Shown: positions 1 through 6,775 of the stretch, piece after piece
Layout of the letters: each line of letters begins with the position of its first letter
Numbering within the stretch: position 1 is the first letter of the stretch
Assembly: GCA_934464615.1 (NCBI GenBank)
Contig: CAKSKA010000009.1
Span: 1 to 64,000 of the forward strand
DNA: 64,000 nucleotides
Direction of reading: 5' to 3'
Source of the DNA: an uncultured Eubacteriales bacterium
GTDB lineage: Bacteria; Bacillota; Clostridia; Oscillospirales; Acutalibacteraceae
The notes under the pieces: model-generated
Database searches by the model: none
What the model was told of the DNA's origin: nothing
The model's input: only the letters and a program-made list of their open reading frames with translations
Made by a program: the position numbers and the translations under genes

Positions 1-881
1 TGCATATCAATTATCGGTTCGTGCGTATGTTCAAAACGGATATGCTCGGACGGATCACGCTTCATCTTACGCTTGTCCTTGTATGACGGCACGGTAAACC
101 GACAGTTTACGGTGTTGCCGATATAATCCTCTCTCGAAAGGATATCCGCAACCGTCTTTGCGTTCCAATCATACGGTCTGTCGGTATCAAGCGCCGTAAC
201 CGCTGTTCCGGATTTGCGGTATTCATACATCACGGGCGTCAGTATCTGCATTTCTTTCAGCCTGTTTGCGATCATCGTCGGACCGAGTCCCGCAACGCAC
301 ATGGAAAAAATTTTTTGAACCACCGGCGCCGTTTCCTCATCCACAATAATATGATTTTTATTGTTCGGGTCTTTAACATAGCCGTAAGGCGGTCTTGAAC
401 CGATGCGTTCGCCTTTTTCCGCCTTTGCCCGTTTTACGGCGTGAATCTTTTTGCTTGTATCCCTCGCAAACCATTCGTTGAACAAATTTTTGAACGGGGC
501 AAGCTCATTTCCGTCCGTATACATTGAATCGAAATTATCGTTGACGGCGATATACCTCACATTGTTTTTCGGAAAGTATATTTCGGTATATGAACCTACT
601 TCAATATAATTTCTCCCGAGTCTGGACAGATCCTTTGTTATGATGACTCCGATTTTTCCGTCCTCAATCAGATCGAGCATACGGCGAAAGGCAGGTCTTT
701 CAAAATTCACTCCGCTGTAACCGTCATCCGCAAATACCTGTGTGTTTTCAAAGCCGTTTTCTTTTGCGTATTTTTCAAGGATCATTTTTTGGTTGACAAT
801 GCTGTCGCTGTCGCCCTGCCGCATATCCTCTTGGGAAAGTCGACAGTACAGAGCGGTTATTTTTTGGCTTGACTGTATCAT
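1..881 (-). CDS. Large serine recombinase (TnpX/TndX type), partial at the left edge
   Basis: Site-specific recombinase expected to excise and integrate a mobile element through a 5'-phosphoserine DNA link. About 293 N-terminal codons are visible before the window ends. The start at 881 has GGAGG seven or so bases upstream. The resolvase domain begins ALYCRLSQ, with Ser16 as the expected nucleophile, and contains the conserved Arg-rich segment TKDLSRLGRNYIEVG. A recombinase domain follows (RPPYGYVKDP, then YDWNAKTVADILSREDYIGN). The zinc ribbon and coiled-coil C-terminus would lie left of the window. Length and motifs fit the Tn4451/Tn5397 family rather than small resolvases. It reads towards the edge, so an element terminus probably lies just beyond it. 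Confidence 0.93.
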   Translation of the reverse strand, partial: MIQSSQKITALYCRLSQEDMRQGDSDSIVNQKMILEKYAKENGFENTQVFADDGYSGVNFERPAFRRMLDLIEDGKIGVIITKDLSRLGRNYIEVGSYTEIYFPKNNVRYIAVNDNFDSMYTDGNELAPFKNLFNEWFARDTSKKIHAVKRAKAEKGERIGSRPPYGYVKDPNNKNHIIVDEETAPVVQKIFSMCVAGLGPTMIANRLKEMQILTPVMYEYRKSGTAVTALDTDRPYDWNAKTVADILSREDYIGNTVNCRFTVPSYKDKRKMKRDPSEHIRFEHTHEPIIDM

Positions 882-978
882 GTTTACCTCCTTGTTTTCA
901 GCCAAACCGATTGAGAGCTGCGGAAAATTTCCGCAACCTCAATATACTCTCAATCGGTTGAAAAGTCCAGACGATTTT

Positions 979-1275
979 TTAAGAAACCTTACCGTCCTGC
1001 ATTTCCATTCCGAGAAGGTATCGGATACCGTTGTCAACCGTGTTTTGCGGTTCAATTTCAAAGCAGGAATTGACAATATAGTTCATGCGACCGATCCGAT
1101 ATTTTTTGCTCTGCACTATTTTATTTTCAGAAACACTGTAAAATGTCCTTCGTTGCAGACACCTGAAAGTTTTAGAATCAAACTCATCGTCCGATTGTAT
1201 TTTTATATTACTTTCCGGCAGAAGCTTGAGTTTTTCCATCATGTTTTTGAAATCGTTTTTATCTGTATTTTCCAT
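979..1275 (-). CDS. TnpW-like small transposon protein
   Basis: A 98-residue protein just upstream of the recombinase on the same strand. Its C-terminal half (YRIGRMNYIVNSCFE, then NTVDNGIRYLLG) resembles the TnpW family found beside recombinases in Clostridia mobile elements (IG-x-TxYIV-x-S-xF followed by an ET-x-x-DK-x-x-RLI-like tail). The N-terminal half is charged and unrecognised. No function is established for TnpW. Position and strand support membership of the same element. The assignment rests on remembered family pattern, so an unrelated element-encoded small protein remains possible. Confidence 0.6.
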   Translation of the reverse strand: MENTDKNDFKNMMEKLKLLPESNIKIQSDDEFDSKTFRCLQRRTFYSVSENKIVQSKKYRIGRMNYIVNSCFEIEPQNTVDNGIRYLLGMEMQDGKVS

Positions 1276-1375
1276 AGATTCCTTTCCGCCGTAAGGCTGT
1301 TTGGTATTTTTACATTCCGCCCATGACAGGACTGGAATTTTTTCTTTTTATGCCGCTATTTTCGCTGTAAAAAGT

Positions 1376-1419
1376 GCAACCCCTAAATCAGCGAGGCTTA
1401 AATTCAAGCAACCCCTAAA
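1376..1419. repeat. 12-bp direct repeat GCAACCCCTAAA, two copies
   Basis: Copies lie at 1376-1387 and 1408-1419, 32 bp apart. A third, shorter copy (GCAACCCCT, 1509-1517) forms part of the nearby inverted repeat. The role is unknown. Direct repeats next to an inverted repeat in mobile DNA can mark recombinase, replication or transfer sites, which is inference here. Confidence 0.6.
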
Positions 1420-1492
1420 CCGTAGTTTTATAAGCAGCTTCAAAATATCGCACAAAGCCCCCAGCGGTCGGCGTTGCCGTCCGCCGTGAGCC

Positions 1493-1521
1493 GCCGAGGG
1501 GAAGCAGCGCAACCCCTCGGC
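1493..1521. repeat. Perfect inverted repeat GCCGAGGGG / CCCCTCGGC
   Basis: Nine base pairs with an 11-base loop, very GC-rich. There is no clean T-run on either side, so it is a poor intrinsic terminator. It overlaps the third GCAACCCCT copy. Confidence 0.6.
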
Positions 1522-1867
1522 TTTCTCCTGCTTATTTTCGTACCGCCGCGTTTTTTTGCGGAATAAGGCGTAATACCTCAAAACAACAGCTGATTTATGC
1601 AGAACTTTCAGTTTCACGGCAGAAAAGAAAGAATGGGCGCACACGCTGTTTGCAGCGCCGTATTTCGCCTTTGTGCGGCACGGTCGGGTGTTTACTCGGT
1701 TTTCCATTTGCTCGGCGCACAGGGCGTTTTCTGCGGCTGTTTCGGCAGAGGGAATAGTTTGCTGTCTTATTTCTTTCTTCTGCTGTAATATATACTCAGT
1801 GGGTTTAGTTCTATGGATATAGTTCTGCAATACCGTTTCTTACACCACCCTGTACGAAAAAATTACA

Positions 1868-2188
1868 CTACCGAAATAACTTGACCATGTAAGCGTTGCT
1901 TGTGTTCGATCCGTCCTGTCTGTGGCGCTTTTTCTTTTTTACAAGTCCTGTTTTTTCAAGGTTTAGGATTGCTGCGTCTACCGTCTTTTTGTCAATGCAA
2001 CATTCCTCGGCAATCAGTCGCCGTGACGGAAAGCAGACGCCGTTTTTATCGCTGTGCTTTACAAGGCAACAATAGACGGCGTAATCCCTCGGCTTTAATC
2101 GGTAGTCGCTTATGCGGTTTGAGATGATTGAAAATTTTTCTGTCACTTTTTCCTCCTTGAAATTTTCTTTTTGCATGGCTGCAATCAT
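1868..2188 (-). CDS. Winged-helix (HTH_36-like) DNA-binding protein of the mobile element
   Basis: A 106-residue protein with a helix-turn-helix over most of its length: LKPRDYAVYCCLVKHS, then CFPSRRLIAEECCIDKKTVDAAILNLEKTGLV. This pattern matches HTH_36 and the N-terminal winged helix of replication-initiator-like proteins common on Clostridia elements. The start at 2188 follows AAGGAG by about 11 bases; Met5 is an alternative. It lies on the same strand as the TnpW-like and recombinase genes. It may regulate the element or be a shortened replication protein. No catalytic or relaxase domain is present. Confidence 0.7.
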   Translation of the reverse strand: MIAAMQKENFKEEKVTEKFSIISNRISDYRLKPRDYAVYCCLVKHSDKNGVCFPSRRLIAEECCIDKKTVDAAILNLEKTGLVKKKKRHRQDGSNTSNAYMVKLFR

Positions 2189-2578
2189 ATCTGCACCAAC
2201 TCCTTTCGAATGGTTATGTAATTTTGCCCTCTACTTTTCATGCCGAAAAAGCGCAGTGGGTACAACCAAATTTTTTATTCCTACACTTATCCAAAGGAAA
2301 AATACTATAAGCTACAACCAAAAAAATTTATCCCCTCACTTTTTCAGCCGAAAAATCGGGTATTTTATTCCCTGAAAAAACGGGAAATTTACAAAATGTT
2401 CAAAATTCAGAGGACTATCCGTAAAAAGAAAACAGGCAAAGGACGGTGAAATCCTCTGCCTGTTGCAGTATGTATACTATATTTCCGATATCCGGTATAC
2501 AGATCAAACTGTTTTCTTAGCTGTTGTTCTTATCTGACTGTGCAAATGTTCTCAGTTCAATCTTTATAACAGTATTTT
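2189..2578. other. AT-rich intergenic region at the edge of the mobile element
   Basis: No credible gene. It contains two direct copies of TACAACCAAA (2261-2270 and 2313-2322) and an interrupted stem at 2431-2464 (AACAGGCA plus AGGA pairing with TCCT plus TGCCTGTT). Read on the minus strand, the stem is followed by a T-rich tract and resembles a terminator. The right boundary of the element probably lies here or just beyond, but no duplicated end could be identified. Confidence 0.4.
2431..2464 (-). terminator. Terminator-like interrupted hairpin
   Basis: AACAGGCA/TGCCTGTT with an inner AGGA/TCCT helix. On the minus strand a T-rich tract follows. No minus-strand gene lies directly upstream, so it may insulate the mobile element from the zinc locus. 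Confidence 0.4.
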
Positions 2579-2653
2579 CAATTTGCAACTAATTCGCATA
2601 TTGACAAAACGAAAACAGCGTAGTATAATAATTTGCGAACAAGTTGCAAATTG
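2579..2653. promoter_or_regulatory. Two Fur/Zur-type operator boxes flanking the zinc operon promoter
   Basis: The arms at 2579-2600 and 2632-2653 are inverted copies of each other, identical at 19 of 22 positions including a perfect 12-bp core (CAATTTGCAACT against AGTTGCAAATTG). Each arm contains an imperfect 19-bp dyad of the form TTTGC-N9-GCAAA (2582-2600 and 2632-2650), the usual size of a Fur-family box. One box abuts the -35 and the other lies just after the -10. Autorepression by the adjacent Fur-family protein is inferred from this geometry. Confidence 0.65.
2601..2629 (+). promoter_or_regulatory. Consensus sigma-A promoter of the zinc operon
   Basis: TTGACA (2601-2606), 17-bp spacer, TATAAT (2624-2629). 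Both hexamers are perfect. It sits between the two operator-like boxes. Confidence 0.85.
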
Positions 2654-2665
2654 GAGGTGCAGCTG

Positions 2666-3061
2666 ATGGCAAAATATCTGACACGACAGCGCAAGAGGCT
2701 TCTTACCTATCTTTCAGAGCATACAGACGAACAGATGACCTCACGGCAGATCGCCGACGCACTGGCGGCAGACAACATCAGCATCAGCGCCGTTTATCGC
2801 AATCTCTCCGATTTGGAGGAGGAAGGACATCTTAAACGCAGCGTTCGGGAAGGAACGCGGGAAGTCTTTTATCAATACATTGCCGCTGAGGAATGCAAGG
2901 ACAGTTTGCACCTGTCCTGCCGGTTATGCGGTAAAAGCATTCATCTGGGAGAAAAGGAAGCGGAGCAGCTTCTTCACAGAACACTTGAAAGCACCGGCTT
3001 TCAAATCGACAAAACAAAAACAATTCTCTACGGTATTTGTGAGGATTGCAGAAAAAAGTAA
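2666..3061 (+). CDS. Fur-family repressor, probably zinc-sensing (Zur)
   Basis: A 131-residue Fur-family regulator. The N-terminal winged helix includes MTSRQIADALAADNISISAV and YRNLSDLEEEGHLKR. The C-terminal metal-binding domain has the structural zinc pairs C85-x2-C88 and C125-x2-C128 plus nearby His residues (H82, H93). The start at 2666 is chosen because GGAGGT lies seven bases upstream; an upstream GTG at 2633 would fall just after the -10. Zinc specificity is inferred from the genes that follow (ZnuABC, L33 paralogue, COG0523). It probably represses its own operon through the flanking boxes and releases them when zinc is scarce. Confidence 0.88.
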   Translation: MAKYLTRQRKRLLTYLSEHTDEQMTSRQIADALAADNISISAVYRNLSDLEEEGHLKRSVREGTREVFYQYIAAEECKDSLHLSCRLCGKSIHLGEKEAEQLLHRTLESTGFQIDKTKTILYGICEDCRKK

Positions 3062-3076
3062 AAGGTGGTGAGCAGA

Positions 3077-3373
3077 ATGGAAAAGAAAAAGCGAATTATA
3101 GCTATACTTCTTGCCGTGACGGTCTTTTTTGTCATGCTCTATTCTGCTTTTTTTATCGTAGCTCATGCCAGACACGACTGCGTGGGTGAGAACTGCCCGA
3201 TCTGCTATCAGATCGATGTTTGCAAAAATGTCCTGAAAAATCTTTCGCTTGCTGTAGCCGCCGCAGCCTTTGCTGCTGCGTTTACATATACTCTGTGCAG
3301 GAGTATTTCTGCCTGCACAGCTGTTATCCCAAGCTATACTTTGGTTTCGCTCAAGGTGAAGCTGACAGGTTAA
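3077..3373 (+). CDS. Small Cys-rich membrane protein of the zinc operon
   Basis: A 98-residue protein of unknown function. It has an N-terminal membrane segment (about residues 7-28), then HARHDCVGENCPICYQIDVC, and a second membrane segment with an Ala-rich stretch (about 55-75). The C-x4-C-x2-C array with flanking His suggests metal binding outside the membrane. I recall similar small proteins beside zinc transporters in Firmicutes but know no named function. ATG 3077 is preferred over in-frame GTGs at 3065 and 3068, because AAAGGTGGTG lies six bases upstream of it. It begins 15 bases after the repressor gene. Confidence 0.75.
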   Translation: MEKKKRIIAILLAVTVFFVMLYSAFFIVAHARHDCVGENCPICYQIDVCKNVLKNLSLAVAAAAFAAAFTYTLCRSISACTAVIPSYTLVSLKVKLTG

Positions 3374-3386
3374 ATAAGAACTTTTT

Positions 3387-3452
3387 ACAAGGGTGAAGTC
3401 TATCCATTTTTGGATAGGCTCTTGCGGCGTTGCCGTTACCCTTGTATTTTTT
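3387..3452 (+). terminator. Branched RNA structure with T-run, possible attenuator
   Basis: An outer stem ACAAGGGTGA (3387-3396) pairs with TTACCCTTGT (3436-3445). It encloses an AGTCTATCC/GGATAGGCT hairpin (3397-3420) and a small CGGC-GTT-GCCG hairpin. A run of six T follows the outer stem. It lies inside the operon, between the small membrane protein and znuA. It could cause partial termination, lowering znuABC relative to the repressor, or stabilise a processed mRNA end. Confidence 0.55.
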
Positions 3453-3480
3453 GCGCTCATTTTTAAGCTCTTATTATAAT
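3451..3480 (+). promoter_or_regulatory. Possible internal promoter before znuA
   Basis: TTGCGC (3451-3456), 18-bp spacer, perfect TATAAT (3475-3480), ending two bases before the Shine-Dalgarno GGAGGT. The very short distance to the RBS and the weak -35 make it uncertain. Confidence 0.35.
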
Positions 3481-3498
3481 CTGGAGGTAACAAATCCT

Positions 3499-4992
3499 AT
3501 GAAAAAAATAACTGCGCTGCTGCTTGCGCTTTTGATGCTCGTCGGCGTTCTTGCCGGCTGCGGAAAGCAGAACGATACAGGCAAAACCGACAAACTGAGC
3601 ATTGTCACCACCATTTTCCCCGAATATGACTGGGTCAAGGAAATTCTCGGTGACAAAGCCGATAACGCTGAGATTACTATGCTGCTGGACAACGGTGTTG
3701 ACCTGCACAGCTATCAGCCCACCGCTGATGATATTGTCAAAATCTCCGACTGTGACCTGTTTATCTATGTGGGCGGCGAGTCCGACGAATGGGTGGACGA
3801 TGCTCTGAAAAATGCCACCAATAAGAATATGAAGGTCATCAATTTGCTGGATGTCCTGAAGGATACCATCAAGACCGAAGAAGCTGTTCCCGGTATGCAG
3901 GCAGAAGAAGGTCACAATCACGGTGTTGCGGACTTTGCCGACAGCGATGTAAAAGACAGAAGCCTTTCCGATTGGAAAGGCGAGTGGCAGTCTGTGTACC
4001 CGTATGTTCTGGACGGCACATTAGACCCCGTCATGGAGAAGAAAGCAGAAAGCGGTACGAAAACCGCAGAAGAATACAAGAAATCCTATATTTCTTCTTA
4101 CGAAACTGATATTGAAAAAATCAGCATCGACGGAAATACGATCACATATACCCGCAAGGGCGGCACTTCTACCGCCACCTATGACAGCAAAGGCTTCTAT
4201 ATCCGTCACAAGGATGACGGAAGCAAGCAGGTGCGTTACAAATATCAGAAAGCATCCGGCGATGCTAATGCGCCGACTTACATCGTTTTCAGTGACCACA
4301 ACATTTCCTCTGCGGAACCTGAGCATTTCCATCTCTACTTTGGCGAAGACGGATTTGACAGTCTCGTAGAGGAAGGAAAGCATTTCCCCACCTTCTACCC
4401 GGCATCGTTGACCGGTGCTGAGATTGCAGAAGAAATGCTGGAACATGAGGAAAAAGAATACGATGAGCATGTTTGGCTGTCCCTGAAGAACGCCGAAACG
4501 CTGGTCGGTGCCATTTCCAAATCTTTACAGGAGCTTGACCCCGATAACAAGGACACCTATTCCGCAAATTCCGATGCTTATGTAAAGAAACTGTCTGCTC
4601 TTGACGCAGACTATCAGGCTGCCGTGGACGCAGCAAGCAATAAAACCGTCCTGTTCGGCGACCGTTTCCCGTTCCGCTATCTGGTGGACGATTACGGCTT
4701 GAGTTACTACGCTGCCTTTGCGGGCTGCTCCGCCGAGAGCGAAGCCAGCTTTGAGACCATTTCGTTCCTTGCTAAGAAGGTCGATGAGTTAAAACTGCCC
4801 TGCGTATTGACTATCGAAGGCAAGGATCACAAGATTGCTGAAACGGTTGTTAAGAACACGACTGCGAAAAATCAAAAGGTGCTGACGATGGATTCCATGC
4901 AGTCCACCACCTCCAAAGATGTGAAAAACGGCACGACTTACCTTTCTGTTATGGAGAAGAACCTTTCCGTGCTGAAAGAAGCATTAGGTTAA
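3499..4992 (+). CDS. Zinc ABC transporter substrate-binding lipoprotein with nested ZinT domain
   Basis: A 497-residue lipoprotein that captures zinc for ZnuBC. The signal peptide ends in lipobox LAGC (Cys21). The ZnuA N-lobe covers about 32-135 (VDLHSYQPT, ligand His70) and leads into a short His-rich loop (EEGHNHG, 137-142). A complete ZinT/YodA domain is inserted at about 145-305, with D/E-x-HFHLYFG; His267, His276 and His278 show the spacing of the E. coli ZinT ligands. The ZnuA C-lobe resumes at EYDEHVWLSLKNAE (His324) and runs to the end. The position of the usual third ZnuA histidine reads GDRFPF instead. Known AdcA proteins carry ZinT at the C-terminus, so nesting in the loop is notable. 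ATG 3499 has GGAGGT ten bases upstream. Confidence 0.93.
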   Translation: MKKITALLLALLMLVGVLAGCGKQNDTGKTDKLSIVTTIFPEYDWVKEILGDKADNAEITMLLDNGVDLHSYQPTADDIVKISDCDLFIYVGGESDEWVDDALKNATNKNMKVINLLDVLKDTIKTEEAVPGMQAEEGHNHGVADFADSDVKDRSLSDWKGEWQSVYPYVLDGTLDPVMEKKAESGTKTAEEYKKSYISSYETDIEKISIDGNTITYTRKGGTSTATYDSKGFYIRHKDDGSKQVRYKYQKASGDANAPTYIVFSDHNISSAEPEHFHLYFGEDGFDSLVEEGKHFPTFYPASLTGAEIAEEMLEHEEKEYDEHVWLSLKNAETLVGAISKSLQELDPDNKDTYSANSDAYVKKLSALDADYQAAVDAASNKTVLFGDRFPFRYLVDDYGLSYYAAFAGCSAESEASFETISFLAKKVDELKLPCVLTIEGKDHKIAETVVKNTTAKNQKVLTMDSMQSTTSKDVKNGTTYLSVMEKNLSVLKEALG

Positions 4993-5004
4993 GGAGGCAA
5001 CATG

Positions 5005-5718
5005 ATGGCTCAGCTCACTTGTCAAAATCTCTGCGTCGGCTATGATGGAAAGGCCGTTCTGCAAGACCTGAGTTTCGAGGTCTTTGCAGGCGACTACCTC
5101 TGCATTGTAGGGGAAAACGGCTCCGGCAAGAGCACACTTATGAAAACGATTCTCGGCTTACAGCCGCCTATCAGCGGCAGAATTTTGACGGGTGACGGGC
5201 TGAGAAAAAATGAGATAGGCTACCTGCCGCAGCAAACGCAAGTACAAAAAGACTTCCCTGCATCCGTGAGAGAAATTGTTCTCTCCGGATGTCAGGGACG
5301 CTGCGGAAGCCGTCCCTTTTACAACAAAGAAGAAAAACAGCTTGCGGCAGAAGCTATGGACAAGATGCAAATCACACAACTTGCAAAGCGCTGTTATCGG
5401 GAGTTATCCGGCGGCCAGCAGCAGAGGGTTCTGCTTGCCCGTGCGCTGTGCGCTACACGAAAAATGCTGCTCTTGGACGAGCCTGTTTCCGGGCTTGACC
5501 CCAAAGTAACGGCGGAAATGTATGCGCTCATCGAAAAGCTCAACCGGGAGGACGGGATCACCGTGATTATGATTTCTCACGATATGACTGCCGCAGTTAA
5601 ATACGCCAGCCATATTCTGCATATTGGCAACACCGTTTTCTTCGGAACAAAGGCAGACTATCTCCAAAGCCCGCAAGGGCGGATATTTGCCGCAGAGAAA
5701 GGCGGTGATGACAGATGA
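5005..5718 (+). CDS. znuC: Zinc ABC transporter ATP-binding protein ZnuC
   Basis: A cytoplasmic ATPase that powers zinc import through ZnuB. Walker A is GENGSGKST (36-44), the Q-loop is YLPQQTQ, the ABC signature is LSGGQQQ (134-140), Walker B is LLLDEP (155-160), and an ISHD H-loop follows. The length of 237 residues is normal. ATG 5005 is preferred over ATG 5002 because AGGAGG then lies at seven rather than four bases. It follows the substrate-binding gene by 12 bases and overlaps znuB by four bases (ATGA). Confidence 0.93.
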   Translation: MAQLTCQNLCVGYDGKAVLQDLSFEVFAGDYLCIVGENGSGKSTLMKTILGLQPPISGRILTGDGLRKNEIGYLPQQTQVQKDFPASVREIVLSGCQGRCGSRPFYNKEEKQLAAEAMDKMQITQLAKRCYRELSGGQQQRVLLARALCATRKMLLLDEPVSGLDPKVTAEMYALIEKLNREDGITVIMISHDMTAAVKYASHILHIGNTVFFGTKADYLQSPQGRIFAAEKGGDDR

Positions 5719-6569
5719 CCGCTATCTTGGAAAAACTGACCCTCTACCTAGCATATCCCTTTGTTCGCTATGCGCTCATTGTCGGTGTGCTGATTGCGCT
5801 CTGTTCCTCTCTGCTGGGCGTAACGCTGGTGCTGAAACGGTTTTCATTCATCGGCGACGGACTTTCCCATGTGGCGTTTGGTGCAATGGCGATCGCCGCC
5901 GTGCTACAAATCACCAACGAAATGCCGCTGGTCATGGTCATCACGGTCATCAGCGCCGTTCTGCTTCTGCGCACCGGGCAGAACACGAAGATCAAGGGCG
6001 ATGCAGCCATCGCCATGATCTCGGTAGGAGCGCTTGCCATCGGCTATCTGCTGATGAATATTTTTTCCACCTCGTCCAACCTTTCGGGCGATGTGTGCAG
6101 CACACTGTTCGGTTCGACTTCCATCCTGACGCTGTCCCCCGTAGAGGTGTGGCTGTGTGTGGGAATGTCGGTGCTGGTCGTGGCTGTGTTCATCCTGTTT
6201 TACAATAAAATCTTCGCCGTGACCTTTGACGAAAACTTTGCAAGGGCAACCGGAACGAAAGCAGGACTTTACAATCTGCTGATTGCTATCGTTGTTGCAG
6301 TCATCATCGTGCTTGCTATGAACCTTGTCGGTTCGCTGCTGATCTCCGCGCTGGTGATCTTCCCGGCGCTGTCAGCTATGCGAATATTTAAGAGCTTTCG
6401 CAGCGTGACAGTTTGTGCCGCAGCTCTGTCGGTTGCGTGTTCGCTTATCGGCATTCTGGCATCGATCCTTGCCGGTACGCCGGTAGGCTCAACGATCGTC
6501 GCCGTTCAAATTGGCGCATTTGGCTTGTCGTGGTTGGCAGGCACGGTGTTAGGCGTTGCCCGAAAATGA
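5715..6569 (+). CDS. znuB: Zinc ABC transporter permease ZnuB
   Basis: A 284-residue integral membrane permease of the ABC-3 family that carries zinc delivered by the substrate-binding protein. About eight hydrophobic segments are visible. GDGLSHVAFGAMAI is the conserved cytoplasmic loop that meets the ATPase, and a C-terminal part with AGTPVGSTIVAVQIGAFGLSW follows. It is translationally coupled to znuC through the ATGA overlap. Manganese transport is possible within the family, but the zinc-related neighbours favour zinc. Confidence 0.93.
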   Translation: MTAILEKLTLYLAYPFVRYALIVGVLIALCSSLLGVTLVLKRFSFIGDGLSHVAFGAMAIAAVLQITNEMPLVMVITVISAVLLLRTGQNTKIKGDAAIAMISVGALAIGYLLMNIFSTSSNLSGDVCSTLFGSTSILTLSPVEVWLCVGMSVLVVAVFILFYNKIFAVTFDENFARATGTKAGLYNLLIAIVVAVIIVLAMNLVGSLLISALVIFPALSAMRIFKSFRSVTVCAAALSVACSLIGILASILAGTPVGSTIVAVQIGAFGLSWLAGTVLGVARK

Positions 6570-6596
6570 GAAATATTAGATTGGAGGCTTGGTACA

Positions 6597-6758
6597 ATGG
6601 CAAATAGTGCGAGAGTCAAAGTCATTCTGGCTTGTACGGAATGCGGAGACCGAAATTATACAACAACGAAAAACAAAAAGCTTCATCCTGAGCGAATGGA
6701 AGTCAGAAAGTATTGTCCGAGACTGAGAAAACACACCATTCACCGGGAAACGAAGTGA
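6597..6758 (+). CDS. rpmG: Ribosomal protein L33 paralogue lacking one zinc cysteine
   Basis: A 53-residue L33 of the 50S subunit (RVKVILACTECGDRNYTTTKN, then KYCPRLRKHTIHRETK). Zinc-binding L33 has two CxxC pairs. Here the first is intact (C13, C16), but the second reads C40-P-R-L43, so one ligand is lost. In known Firmicutes and other bacteria, zinc-independent L33 paralogues are derepressed by Zur and replace the zinc form during starvation. The place in this operon strongly suggests the same role. GGAGG lies nine bases before ATG 6597, and the gene starts 27 bases after znuB. Confidence 0.92.
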   Translation: MANSARVKVILACTECGDRNYTTTKNKKLHPERMEVRKYCPRLRKHTIHRETK

Positions 6759-6775
6759 GTGCGGAGGCGACACAT

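Larger units (their letters stand above)
1276..1867. other. Repeat-rich stretch without a convincing gene
   Basis: About 590 bases between the two small element genes. Open frames exist on both strands but their translations are low-complexity Arg/Ala/Leu-rich and show no domain. The stretch holds three copies of GCAACCCCT (1376, 1408 and 1509; the first two extend to GCAACCCCTAAA) and a perfect 9-bp inverted repeat (1493-1501 with 1513-1521). It may be non-coding element DNA such as a transfer or replication site, or a decayed gene. I cannot choose between these. Confidence 0.45.

Noticed and set aside
742..1326. Long plus-strand frame antisense to the recombinase
   Set aside because: It overlaps the clear recombinase and TnpW-like genes; the translation has no domain and looks like a reverse-strand shadow.
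1348..1830. 160-codon minus-strand frame in the repeat-rich element region
   Set aside because: The translation is Arg/Ala-rich, includes repeat DNA and a GC hairpin, and lacks an RBS or recognisable domain, so I treat it as non-coding.
2924..3493. Minus-strand frame across the small membrane protein gene
   Set aside because: It runs antisense to three supported plus-strand features and has no RBS or domain.
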